64,000 nucleotides of DNA from Paraburkholderia phenoliruptrix (GTDB lineage Bacteria; Pseudomonadota; Gammaproteobacteria; Burkholderiales; Burkholderiaceae), in NCBI RefSeq assembly GCF_902859825.1, contig NZ_CADIKB010000001.1, positions 496,001 through 560,000 on the forward strand. Direction: 5' to 3'. Below the pieces are notes generated by a model. That model searched no databases, was not told the DNA's origin, and saw nothing but the letters and a program-made list of their open reading frames with translations. A program made the translations under genes and the position numbers. Shown piece after piece: positions 45,553 to 53,582 of the stretch. How positions within the stretch are numbered: position 1 is the stretch's first letter; every line of letters begins with the position of its first letter.

Positions 45553-46427
45553 CGGCGTGGCGCGGCGGTTTGCACCGCGCACGGCGGCGCATGTTCGCGG
45601 CGTGCTTGGCATGCGTGGCGGGTGCGATGAGTGCAATAAGTGTCATAGGCGCTATCAGCATGATGGCCGGCGCGGCTGTCATGGGCGCCGCGGGCGGCGC
45701 GCAAGCGGCCGCGCCTGCGCCAGGCACGGGCGCGATTTCCCCCGCTGAACGGCTCATCTTCACGACCGATCATCTGCACGGCATCGCGCAGCAGACCGAG
45801 CTCGACTATGTGCTTCTGAGTTCCGATCCGCCCGCGCGCGGCAGCGATACGGTCAAGGTGCTGGTGACGAGCACGGACAATGCGAAGGGCGACGCGCAGG
45901 TGTCCGACCATCGCGGCGCGGTGCCGTTGCCGAACGGCGGCTTGCAGTGCAATCCGGTGATCATCTATTTCCTCGAGCGCGACATTGCCGAGATGGAGCA
46001 GTTGACAGGCGGCAAACGCCGCTATTTCCAGCAGCGCCTGCGGCTCGCGCTCGCCGCCGGGCCGAAGATCGAAACGGTGACGAGCGAGGTGGGCGGCAAG
46101 CCCGTCAAGGCGCAGCAGATCGTCGTTCAGCCGTATCTGGACGACCCCAACGCCGCACGTTTCGCGCAATACACCGGCAAGCGTTACACGTTTCTGATCG
46201 CGAGTACGGTGCCCGGCCAGGTCGCGCTGATCCGCACGGACGTGCCGGGCGCGAACAACGATTTCGCGCATCCGCTGCAAAGCCGCACGCTCAGTTTTCA
46301 GGCCGTGTTGAGCAAGCTGCCGCCGGGGCATGTGCCGAACGCACCCAACGCACCCAACGCAAGCCGTGCGCCGCTTTCGCCGCACCAGACTATGAAGTCT
46401 TCCAACGCGCCGAGCGCGAGCCGGTAG
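45549..46427 (+). CDS. Unknown exported protein of the xox operon
   Basis: 292 residues. A long hydrophobic N-terminus (about residues 15-53, ALACVAGAMSAISVIG then AVMGAAGGAQAAA) looks like a signal or anchor. The body contains SPAERLIFTTDHLHGIAQQTELDYVLLSS and GGLQCNPVIIYFLERDIAEMEQLTGG; the tail has NAPNAPNA repeats. I do not recognise the family. Translational coupling to xoxJ (ATGA) and the mxa genes downstream place it firmly in the methanol oxidation operon. No enzyme motif was seen. Confidence 0.8.
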   Translation: MTAWRGGLHRARRRMFAACLACVAGAMSAISVIGAISMMAGAAVMGAAGGAQAAAPAPGTGAISPAERLIFTTDHLHGIAQQTELDYVLLSSDPPARGSDTVKVLVTSTDNAKGDAQVSDHRGAVPLPNGGLQCNPVIIYFLERDIAEMEQLTGGKRRYFQQRLRLALAAGPKIETVTSEVGGKPVKAQQIVVQPYLDDPNAARFAQYTGKRYTFLIASTVPGQVALIRTDVPGANNDFAHPLQSRTLSFQAVLSKLPPGHVPNAPNAPNASRAPLSPHQTMKSSNAPSASR

Positions 46428-46440
46428 TGGGCGCGCGGCC

Positions 46441-47427
46441 GTGAATTTCGTCCGCTCGCTCACGCTGCGTCAATTGCAGATCTTCGTCGTGGCGAGTCGC
46501 TATACGAGCTTCGCGCGCGCAGCGGAAGAGTTGCATCTGACGCAGCCGGCGGTCTCGATGCAGATCCATCAACTGGAAGAAGCCGTGGGCCTGCGCCTCT
46601 TCGAGCGCATCGCGCGCAAGCTCACACTGACGGAGGCCGGCGAGAAGTTCAGTCACCACGCGAGCCGCATTCTCGGCGAGATCAAGGACGCCGAAGACGC
46701 GATGACCTCGCTCAAGCAGGCCGACAGCGGCTCGATCGCGGTGGGGATAGTCAGTTCTGCGACCTATTTCGCGCCCAAGCTGCTCGCGATGTACTCGCAC
46801 ATCTACCCGAAGGTGGATGTGCACTTCTCGGTGGGCAATCGCGACGCGCTTCTGCGCCTGTTGCAGGACAACGCGATCGACCTTGCGATCATGGGGCGCC
46901 CGCCGCCCGAGCTCGACACCATGACCGAGCCGCTCGCATGGCATCCGCAAGTGGTGATCGCGCCGGTGGATCATCCGCTTGCCGGCGCGCGGCGTTTCGA
47001 TTTGCAGGAGCTGCGCGGCGACACGTTTCTTGTGCGCGAGCCGGGCTCTGGGACACGCATGGCCGCCGAGGAAATGTTCCGGCAGCATCTCTTTACGCCC
47101 GCGAAAGTCGTCACGCTGGGCAGTAACGAAACGATCAAGCAGGCAGTCATGGCGGGCATGGGCGTGAGCCTGATTTCGCTGCATACGCTGCTGCTCGAAC
47201 TGCGGACGAAGGAAATCGCCTTGCTCGATGTGAACGGCACGCCGATCGAGCGCACATGGCAGATCGTGCATTTGCGCGCCAAGCAGCTTTCGCCGACCTG
47301 CATGATTTTCCGCCAGTTTCTGCTCGAAGAGGCCGCGGCTTATCTGGAGCGCGAGTATGCGGCGTTCGTGCCGTCGCCCGGCAAGTCGAAGGGACTGCTG
47401 AAGGCCGTGGACGACGCGTCCGCCTGA
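46441..47427 (+). CDS. cbbR: LysR-type regulator, CbbR-like
   Basis: 328 residues from a GTG at 46441. The N-terminal helix-turn-helix (LTLRQLQIFVVASRYTSFARAAEELHLTQPAVSMQ) and the effector domain segments YFAPKLLAMYSHIYPKVD, LLRLLQDNAIDLAIMGRPP, VREPGSGTRMAAEEMFRQHLFTPAKVVTLGSNETIKQAVMAGMGVSLIS and LLDVNGTPIERTW match CbbR of other betaproteobacteria as I know them. CbbR activates cbb operons in response to metabolites. Here it lies 13 bases after the unknown exported gene and 51 before mxaR, inside the xox/mxa operon and some 25 kb from cbbL. Confidence 0.88.
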   Translation: MNFVRSLTLRQLQIFVVASRYTSFARAAEELHLTQPAVSMQIHQLEEAVGLRLFERIARKLTLTEAGEKFSHHASRILGEIKDAEDAMTSLKQADSGSIAVGIVSSATYFAPKLLAMYSHIYPKVDVHFSVGNRDALLRLLQDNAIDLAIMGRPPPELDTMTEPLAWHPQVVIAPVDHPLAGARRFDLQELRGDTFLVREPGSGTRMAAEEMFRQHLFTPAKVVTLGSNETIKQAVMAGMGVSLISLHTLLLELRTKEIALLDVNGTPIERTWQIVHLRAKQLSPTCMIFRQFLLEEAAAYLEREYAAFVPSPGKSKGLLKAVDDASA

Positions 47428-47478
47428 AGCGCTTTTTTGCGGCGGTGCACGCAGTGCCCGCCAGAGGAGATTGCACCG

Positions 47479-48498
47479 ATGGGTTCCAGCGAACAGCTTC
47501 AGGACTGGCGTCTGCACGCGCTGCAAATCGAAGAAGAAGTCGCGAGCGCGGTGATCGGGCAGGCGCAGGTGATCCGGCTCATCACCGTGGCGCTGTTTGC
47601 GCGCGGCCATGTACTGCTCGAAGGCGGCGTGGGCGTGGGCAAGACGACGGTGTTGCGCGCATTTGCGCGTGTCGTGGGCGGCGAATTCGAGCGGGTGGAA
47701 GGCACGATCGACCTGATGCCGGGCGACCTCGTCTATCACACGTATGTCGACGCGGAAGGCCGGCCGCGTATCGATCCGGGCCCGCTTCTGCGGCACGGCG
47801 AGCGGCTCACCACCTTCTTCTTCAACGAAATCAACCGCGCGCGTCCGCAGGTTCAGTCTTTGCTGTTGCGTGCGATGGCCGAACGCTCGGTATGGGCGTT
47901 CGACCGCGAATATCGCTTTCCGCACATGACGGTCTTCGCGGATCGCAACAAGGTCGAGAAGGAAGAGACCTTCGAGCTGGCGTCGGCGGCGCGCGACCGC
48001 TTCCTGTTCGAACTCGGCATGCCGACACCCGATGACGCCGCGGTGCGCCGTGCTCTGGTTTTCGACGCCAACTATCACGACGTCGACCGGCTGCTCGCGC
48101 GGCTGTCTCCCGCCATCGTGCCGTGGGAGCAGTTGAACCAGATCGGCGCGGCAATCCAGCACAGCGTGCAGTCGAGCGAGACGATAGAGCGCTATGTGCT
48201 GGACATCTGGGAGGCCACTGAAACGCCGCAGCGCTTCGGCATCGCGCTCGACGGCGTGGACATGGAGCGGCTCATTCTGGCGGGCGCGAGTCCGCGCGGC
48301 ATGAGCGCGCTGTTGCGCGCGGCGCGCGTGGTGGCCTGGCTCGCGGGCCGCGCGCATCTGATACCCGAGGACATTCATGCAGTGCTGCTGTCCGCGCTCG
48401 GCCACCGCGTGTTCTTCACGCCGATCTACGAATTGCGGCGCCAGGAACTGGCCGAGGCGCTGATCGCGCAAATCGTCGGCCGACTCGCCGTGCCCTGA
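47479..48498 (+). CDS. mxaR: MxaR, MoxR-type AAA+ ATPase
   Basis: 339 residues. Walker A is VGVGKTTVLRAF, Walker B TTFFFNEINRARP, with the sensor region RDRFLFELGMP. MoxR ATPases act as chaperone partners of von Willebrand A-domain proteins; in methylotrophs MxaR helps insert metal into methanol dehydrogenase. The ATG at 47479 has AGAGGAGA upstream. It begins the mxaRSACKL block and ends three bases before mxaS. Confidence 0.92.
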   Translation: MGSSEQLQDWRLHALQIEEEVASAVIGQAQVIRLITVALFARGHVLLEGGVGVGKTTVLRAFARVVGGEFERVEGTIDLMPGDLVYHTYVDAEGRPRIDPGPLLRHGERLTTFFFNEINRARPQVQSLLLRAMAERSVWAFDREYRFPHMTVFADRNKVEKEETFELASAARDRFLFELGMPTPDDAAVRRALVFDANYHDVDRLLARLSPAIVPWEQLNQIGAAIQHSVQSSETIERYVLDIWEATETPQRFGIALDGVDMERLILAGASPRGMSALLRAARVVAWLAGRAHLIPEDIHAVLLSALGHRVFFTPIYELRRQELAEALIAQIVGRLAVP

Positions 48499-48501
48499 GC
48501 C

Positions 48502-49374
48502 ATGAGTGCCATTGCGGAGTTTCATTACCGTTTGCCGATGCGCGCCTCGGGGGTTCGCCCCGGCTCGCATCGCGGCGCGAGCTTCGGCTCCGGCCAGGAG
48601 TTCGCGCTGCACGGGCGCCTCTTCGACTATCCGGATCCGCGCCGGCTCGATCTGCGGGCGAGCGTGCGCGCGGCGCGTTCCGAATGGCTCGTGCGCGTGC
48701 ATCTGCAGCGCGCCGCCGTGCCGGTGCAGGTGCTGGTCGACGTATCCGCGTCGATGCGCTTCGGCACGCATCGGACGAAGCTTGCGGTAGCCGCGGACTT
48801 CGTCGAGGCATTGGGCTATAGCGCGTTTCGTGTCGGCGATCCGTTGGGCATGCTCGCCTTCGATCAACGCGCGCGCGACGATCTGTTCGTGCCGCCGCGC
48901 TCTGGCCGGGGTATCGGCAATTTGCTCGCGACAATGCTGCGCAATTGCGAGAGCGAGCGCGCGGTGCGGCATGAAAACACCGCGACTCACGCGTTGCAAA
49001 GCGTCGCGGCGGCGTTGGCGGGCGGGCAGTCGCTGATCTTCCTGGTGTCCGATTTTCACTGGCCGCTTGAGGCGTTGCCCGCTGTGCTCGATTTGCTGGT
49101 GCATTCGTATGTGGTGCCCATCGTCGTGTGGGACGCCGCGGAAATCGCACCGCCTGCCGGCGGCCCGCTGCTCGCGGTGAGCGATGCGGAATCCGGCGCG
49201 CGGCGCACGCTGTGGTTGAGCGCGGGCGTGCGCGAGCGCTGGCGCGAAGGGGTTGCAAGGCGTCGCGCCGAACTGTCGCAAAGCTTCGGCAAGCGCGCAA
49301 TCCAGCCTTTTTTCGTGGAAAACGCCTTCGATCCGGACGCCATGTCGCGCTACTTTCTGGAGGCGGTTGCATGA
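48502..49374 (+). CDS. mxaS: MxaS, DUF58 protein
   Basis: 290 residues of the DUF58 family. It has YRLPMRASGVRPGSHRGASFGSGQEF and FDYPDPRRLDLRASVR, followed by a VWA-like segment with VDVSASMRFG. DUF58 proteins pair with MoxR ATPases. It starts after mxaR with a three-base gap, and its stop overlaps mxaA (ATGA). It lacks a signal peptide, so it is cytoplasmic or membrane-associated. Confidence 0.9.
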   Translation: MSAIAEFHYRLPMRASGVRPGSHRGASFGSGQEFALHGRLFDYPDPRRLDLRASVRAARSEWLVRVHLQRAAVPVQVLVDVSASMRFGTHRTKLAVAADFVEALGYSAFRVGDPLGMLAFDQRARDDLFVPPRSGRGIGNLLATMLRNCESERAVRHENTATHALQSVAAALAGGQSLIFLVSDFHWPLEALPAVLDLLVHSYVVPIVVWDAAEIAPPAGGPLLAVSDAESGARRTLWLSAGVRERWREGVARRRAELSQSFGKRAIQPFFVENAFDPDAMSRYFLEAVA

Positions 49375-50321
49375 AAGGAGAGCGCTCGCTGCATGGCACA
49401 GGGGCCGCGCGGGTTGTCGCTGTCGCGCCTTTGTCTTCGTTGTTGCCTGCGTTGTTGTGTGCATTCCTCCTGTCGACCCACGACGCAGCCGCAGCCAACG
49501 CCGCGTTTCAGCCGACGGTGGAGGAGCCGCGCGCGTTCGGCTACCTGCTCGGCGATGTCCTTACGCAGCGCATTCTGCTGCAGGACGGTCGCAGCGATAT
49601 CGGTTCGGTGGCGCCGCCTTCGCTTGGCCGCACGGATGCGTGGCTCGAACGCCGGCGCGTGCGCACCGAGACAGACGCCGACGGCCGCCGTTGGCTCGCG
49701 ATCGACTACCAGGTCATCAACGTGCCCACCGCGCTCACGCAGATCGCGTTGCCGGCGTTGACGCTGACTTCGTCGGCGGGCGCGACGTTGCGGGTGGCGG
49801 AGTGGCCGCTCAGCATCGAGCCCGCGACGCCCGCGAATCCATTCAATGCCGGCGATCTGCAGGCGTTGCGGCCCGACCGATTGGCGCCGCCGTTGCTCAC
49901 CGCGCCGCTGCGCCGGCAAGCCGGCTTCGCTGCCGGGTTGTTGTTGCTTACCGTGTTGTCGTGGGCAGGCTGGTGGTGCTGGCGCAACGCGCGCGAGTCC
50001 GCGCGCCTGCCGTTTGCCCGCGCGTGGCGGCAGTTGCGGCGCATGCAGCCTTCAGACGAGCTGCCCGCGCAGACCTCCACGGATGCATGGCTTTGCCTGC
50101 ATCGCGCGCTGAACGAGACGGCGGGTCACGTGGTGCACGCGGGCTCGCTGCCCGCGCTGTTCGCTCGCGCGCCGTATCTGCAACCGTTGCGCGCACAACT
50201 GGAGCAGTTCTACCGGCAATCGGCGGAGCGCTTTTTTACGCCGGCTTCATCCGCCGACGCCTACCCGCTGCGCACGCTGTGCGAGGCGCTGTATCGCGCG
50301 GAGCAGCGTCATCAGCGATGA
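49371..50321 (+). CDS. mxaA: MxaA, membrane protein for methanol dehydrogenase maturation
   Basis: 316 residues: a signal peptide or N-terminal anchor (LLPALLCAFLLSTHDAAAANA), a periplasmic beta domain, one membrane helix (AGFAAGLLLLTVLSWAGWWCW, about 181-203) and a cytoplasmic tail. MxaA is required with MxaC, K and L for metal insertion in calcium-type methanol dehydrogenase. The call rests on position and topology, since the sequence is divergent. Both ends overlap neighbours by four bases. Confidence 0.85.
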   Translation: MKGERSLHGTGAARVVAVAPLSSLLPALLCAFLLSTHDAAAANAAFQPTVEEPRAFGYLLGDVLTQRILLQDGRSDIGSVAPPSLGRTDAWLERRRVRTETDADGRRWLAIDYQVINVPTALTQIALPALTLTSSAGATLRVAEWPLSIEPATPANPFNAGDLQALRPDRLAPPLLTAPLRRQAGFAAGLLLLTVLSWAGWWCWRNARESARLPFARAWRQLRRMQPSDELPAQTSTDAWLCLHRALNETAGHVVHAGSLPALFARAPYLQPLRAQLEQFYRQSAERFFTPASSADAYPLRTLCEALYRAEQRHQR

Positions 50322-51307
50322 ACGACATGGCGCTCGACTTCGCTCACCCGTGGCTGCTCGCACTGCTGCCGCTTGCGTTGCTGCCGCTGTTGCCGCGCCG
50401 CGCCGACACGCTGGCGTTTTCGTGGCTCGCATGGCTGCCGGAGGATCGCGCTGGGCGCTGGGTCGGCGGCATCGCACAGGGCAGTGCGGTGTTGGCGATG
50501 CTCGCGATCGTCGTCGGCCTCGCCGGTCCAGGCCGTTCGCATCGCGAGGTGCTGCGCACAGGTAGCGGCGCGCAGATTCTCATTCTGATGGACCGCAGCG
50601 CGAGCATGGATGAGCCCATCAACAGCAGGGGCGTCGAGGTGAGCGCGGGGGAATCGAAGAACAAGGTGGCGCGCGCGTCGTTGACGGAGTTCGTCACAGA
50701 GCGGCCGAACGACCGCCTCGCGCTCATGATGTTCGGCACGAGCCCGTTGCTCGCGATGCCGTTCACTTACGATCATCGCGCGATCGACGCAGCCATTGCG
50801 GGTACGGCCGTGGGTCGCGGCATGCCCGACACGCAGCTCGACCTCGGCCTCCTCACGGCGATCGGCGAATTCAATGACCAGCATTCGTCGGGCCGCCGCG
50901 CCATCGTGCTGGTATCCGACGGCGGCGCCAAGCTCGACGCGCGGGTGCGGCAACTCGTCGAAGAAGGCCTGCTGCGCAATCAGATCGCGCTGTACTTCAT
51001 CTACTTGCGCAGCAGCATTTACAGCCCCGACCTGAATGCGAGGGTACCCGCCAGCGAGCCCTCGGCGGAATCTGAACTGCATCGCTACTTCCTTTCGCTC
51101 AAGACACCTTACCGTTTATTCCAGACGGGGAATGCCAAAGCCATGAGGGACGCAATGGCCGAAATCAACCGGCAGCAAAATGCGTTGACGACGTTTGTCG
51201 AGCGTTTGCCGCGCGAAGATCTGAGCCCCTATTGCTTCGCGGCCGCGCTGGCGGGTTGCGTGCTGCTGCTCGCCTTGCGGCTCTTTCAGGTGCGGGTGTG
51301 GTCATGA
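50318..51307 (+). CDS. mxaC: MxaC, VWA-domain membrane protein
   Basis: 329 residues. Hydrophobic segments near 10-26 and 50-68 flank a short loop; a von Willebrand A domain follows with the MIDAS motif LMDRSASMD and later VLVSDGGAKLD; a C-terminal helix (FAAALAGCVLLLALRLF) closes the protein. In the mxa system it partners MxaL and the MoxR ATPase in metal insertion. Start and stop both overlap neighbours as ATGA. Confidence 0.88.
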   Translation: MNDMALDFAHPWLLALLPLALLPLLPRRADTLAFSWLAWLPEDRAGRWVGGIAQGSAVLAMLAIVVGLAGPGRSHREVLRTGSGAQILILMDRSASMDEPINSRGVEVSAGESKNKVARASLTEFVTERPNDRLALMMFGTSPLLAMPFTYDHRAIDAAIAGTAVGRGMPDTQLDLGLLTAIGEFNDQHSSGRRAIVLVSDGGAKLDARVRQLVEEGLLRNQIALYFIYLRSSIYSPDLNARVPASEPSAESELHRYFLSLKTPYRLFQTGNAKAMRDAMAEINRQQNALTTFVERLPREDLSPYCFAAALAGCVLLLALRLFQVRVWS

Positions 51308-51873
51308 AGCGCGCGACGGTGCATCTCATCTTCGGGACGGTCGCGCTGTGCTGCGCAGCGGTGGCCGCCTACGACTGGATGCGGTGGCGGCATGCAGAGC
51401 AGGTGAATCGGACAGTCGCAGAGGTCGTCGCAACGAGCAAGGGTGCGGCCAAACAGGCGCCGCACGCGGTCGGCAGCATGGACGACGCGCCGCAAGTCAG
51501 ACTCGCGCGCGCCATCGCGCTGTCGAAACAGGGCGCTTTCGATACGGCGGGCCCGCTCTTCGAGTCGCTGATACGCGAGCAGCCGCACAGCGAGACGGGC
51601 CGCGCGGCGCTGTTCAATCTCGGCAATCTGTATTTGCGCCAGGGCATCGGCTATAGCCCTGCGGGCGCCGTCGAGTCGCTCCCGATGGTCGAGGAAGCGA
51701 AGGCCCGTTACCGGACCTTGCTGCGCCTCGCTCCCGACGATTGGGACGCGCGCTACAACCTCGAACGCGCGTTGTGGCTCTTGCCCGAGACGCGCTCCAC
51801 ATCCGGCACGCCCGACGTCAAGGAGCAGCACGACGTGAAGGTGCGCGATCCGGAAAGCAAGGATTTGCCGTGA
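51304..51873 (+). CDS. mxaK: MxaK
   Basis: 189 residues with an N-terminal membrane helix (LIFGTVALCCAAVAAYDW) and TPR-like helices (LARAIALSKQGAFDTAGPLFESLI, RAALFNLGNLYLRQG, WDARYNLERALWLLPE). MxaK is an accessory of unclear function that always accompanies MxaC and MxaL. The ATG overlaps the mxaC stop and its own stop overlaps the mxaL GTG. The call is mainly by gene order, topology and size. Confidence 0.85.
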   Translation: MKRATVHLIFGTVALCCAAVAAYDWMRWRHAEQVNRTVAEVVATSKGAAKQAPHAVGSMDDAPQVRLARAIALSKQGAFDTAGPLFESLIREQPHSETGRAALFNLGNLYLRQGIGYSPAGAVESLPMVEEAKARYRTLLRLAPDDWDARYNLERALWLLPETRSTSGTPDVKEQHDVKVRDPESKDLP

Positions 51874-52856
51874 GCCTCAGTCCCTTCGTGCGCGGCTTTT
51901 TCGCAGGACGTCACTGGATGACGGCAGCGGCGCTCGTGCTATTGATTGTCTCGCTCGCGCTGCCGCCCGTTGCGTTGCCACGCAATGCATCCAGCTACGT
52001 CGTCACGTTCGACATCACGCAGAGCATGAACGTGGAGGATGTCGTGCTCGACGGCGCGCCGGTGAGCCGCCTTGTGTTCGCGCGCGCGGCGATGCGCGAA
52101 GCGCTCGGGCAATTGCCCTGCGGGTCGAAAGTCGGCTGGAGCGCGTTTACCGGACAGCGCAGTTTTCTGCTGCTGCCGCCCGTGGAAGTCTGTGCCAACT
52201 ACGACGCGCTGCTGTCCTCGCTCGAGCGGATCGACGGACGTATGCGCTGGACCAACTACAGCCGTATAGCGGAGGGCGGGGTGTATTCGGCGGTGCGGGT
52301 GGCACAGGGCATCGGCAACAGCACGGCCGTGCTGTTCGTCACGGATGGCCAGGAGGCGCCGCCGCGCTTGCCCTCGGACGCGCTCAAGCAGGACATCAAT
52401 CCCGCGCATGTGAAGGGCTGGCTGGTCGGCGTGGGCGGCGATCAGCCGGCGCCGATTCCGCGCAGCGACGCGCACGGCAACCGCATCGGCTACTGGCAGG
52501 CAGACGAAGTCGTGCAGGTCCCGCAGATGCATGCGTCCGCAACGCATGCGGTGAGCCACGAGGAACTGTCCGCCTTGCAGGGGCATTATTTGAGTTCCGT
52601 GGCCGAGCAGATCGGCTTCGGCTATCGGCGCCTTGCGGATGCAAAGTCGCTGCGCGACGCCATGCTGGATGCGCGGCTCGCACACCGCGAAACCGTGCCG
52701 ACCGATTTGCGCGGGTGCCCTGCGGTGCTGGCGTTGCTGCTGCTCGTGTGGCGCTTCATGCCGCCGCGCCGCGCAGGTCCCGGATATGTTGATAGACGGT
52801 GGCGCGGCCCATGCCGAGCACGTTCGCCACGTAGTTCGCGGCGCTCTTGCCCTTGA
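51870..52856 (+). CDS. mxaL: MxaL, VWA-domain protein with an aberrant C-terminus
   Basis: 328 residues from a GTG overlapping the mxaK stop (GTGA). It has a membrane helix near the N-terminus (TAAALVLLIVSLALPPVAL), a VWA domain with FDITQSMNVED and VLFVTDGQEAP, and a C-terminal helix LLLLVWRFM. The last 34 or so residues (PPRRAG onward, Arg/Ser/Pro-rich) are encoded by DNA complementary to the 3' end of dauR and look like readthrough of a lost stop. No mxaD follows. Confidence 0.85.
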   Translation: MSLSPFVRGFFAGRHWMTAAALVLLIVSLALPPVALPRNASSYVVTFDITQSMNVEDVVLDGAPVSRLVFARAAMREALGQLPCGSKVGWSAFTGQRSFLLLPPVEVCANYDALLSSLERIDGRMRWTNYSRIAEGGVYSAVRVAQGIGNSTAVLFVTDGQEAPPRLPSDALKQDINPAHVKGWLVGVGGDQPAPIPRSDAHGNRIGYWQADEVVQVPQMHASATHAVSHEELSALQGHYLSSVAEQIGFGYRRLADAKSLRDAMLDARLAHRETVPTDLRGCPAVLALLLLVWRFMPPRRAGPGYVDRRWRGPCRARSPRSSRRSCP

Positions 52857-53400
52857 ATGCGCCCTCGGCCCACAGTGCTTCCACCAGTTCGCGGCGATGG
52901 TCGCGCGTCAGCGAATTGAGCGCGAGTTGCCGCTCCTGCAGCCACGCGTGAAGGAACGTGTTGATGCGCTCCTGCCAGTCGTCCTTGAACAGTTCCTCCG
53001 GTTGCTTCACTACGCCGGCGCCTGAAATAACGCGGTCGATGACATGCTTGATGTCCTCGAACACGGCGATGTTGTAGTTCACGCACATCACGCCGACCGC
53101 AACGTCCGCGTCGTCGAACAGCACGGTGCTCACGCAGCGCATGCGCCTGCCGTCCCAGTTCACTTTTTCATACGGACCGATGGTGCCGGACTCGACCGTG
53201 TGGTCGATTTCCTCCAGCGCGGATTCGTCGCCGATCTCGCGTTTGGAGAGATTGTTTGCGATGTACGCGACGGTCTGGCTCTGCAGGTCGTGAATCACGA
53301 TCTCGACGTACGGGAAAAAAAGCAGCGCGATGCCGTCGGCGACACGGCTATACCGATCCAGAAGAAGGCGGCGCGCGGCCGTTGTCTTGGTCTTTCGCAT
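52756..53400 (-). CDS. dauR: DauR/YheO-like transcriptional regulator (PAS_6 plus HTH_22)
   Basis: 214 residues. The N-terminal YheO-like PAS domain (about 15-125) has YVEIVIHDLQSQTVAYIANN and VGVMCVNYN; the C-terminal helix-turn-helix is ALWAEGAFKGKSAANYVANVLGMGRATVYQHIRDL. DauR represses D-arginine catabolic genes in Pseudomonas. The downstream genes here (OCD-family enzyme, binding protein, D-amino acid oxidase) fit this. It starts at 53400, 182 bases from dauB, on the same strand; its last 101 bases overlap mxaL. Confidence 0.85.
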   Translation of the reverse strand: MRKTKTTAARRLLLDRYSRVADGIALLFFPYVEIVIHDLQSQTVAYIANNLSKREIGDESALEEIDHTVESGTIGPYEKVNWDGRRMRCVSTVLFDDADVAVGVMCVNYNIAVFEDIKHVIDRVISGAGVVKQPEELFKDDWQERINTFLHAWLQERQLALNSLTRDHRRELVEALWAEGAFKGKSAANYVANVLGMGRATVYQHIRDLRGAAA

Positions 53401-53582
53401 AGGGACAGGTGGGTTCCGGTTTCGCAAGGACCGCAACGCGTCGGGCTGCGGTGCGGTTTCGTGCTTTGCGCTGCGTCTGATCGCGACGACGCGTGTTTTA
53501 CTCGGGCATCGCGTCATGCGTCACGCGTCATGCGTTATTTTGCCATGAGCGATGCAGGCAACCGCTTGCGCGCCATGAGCCG

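Noticed and set aside
46390..49464. 1024-codon leftward open frame opposite cbbR, mxaR and mxaS
   Set aside because: Arg/His-rich sequence without domains, antisense to three conserved genes; a codon-bias shadow.
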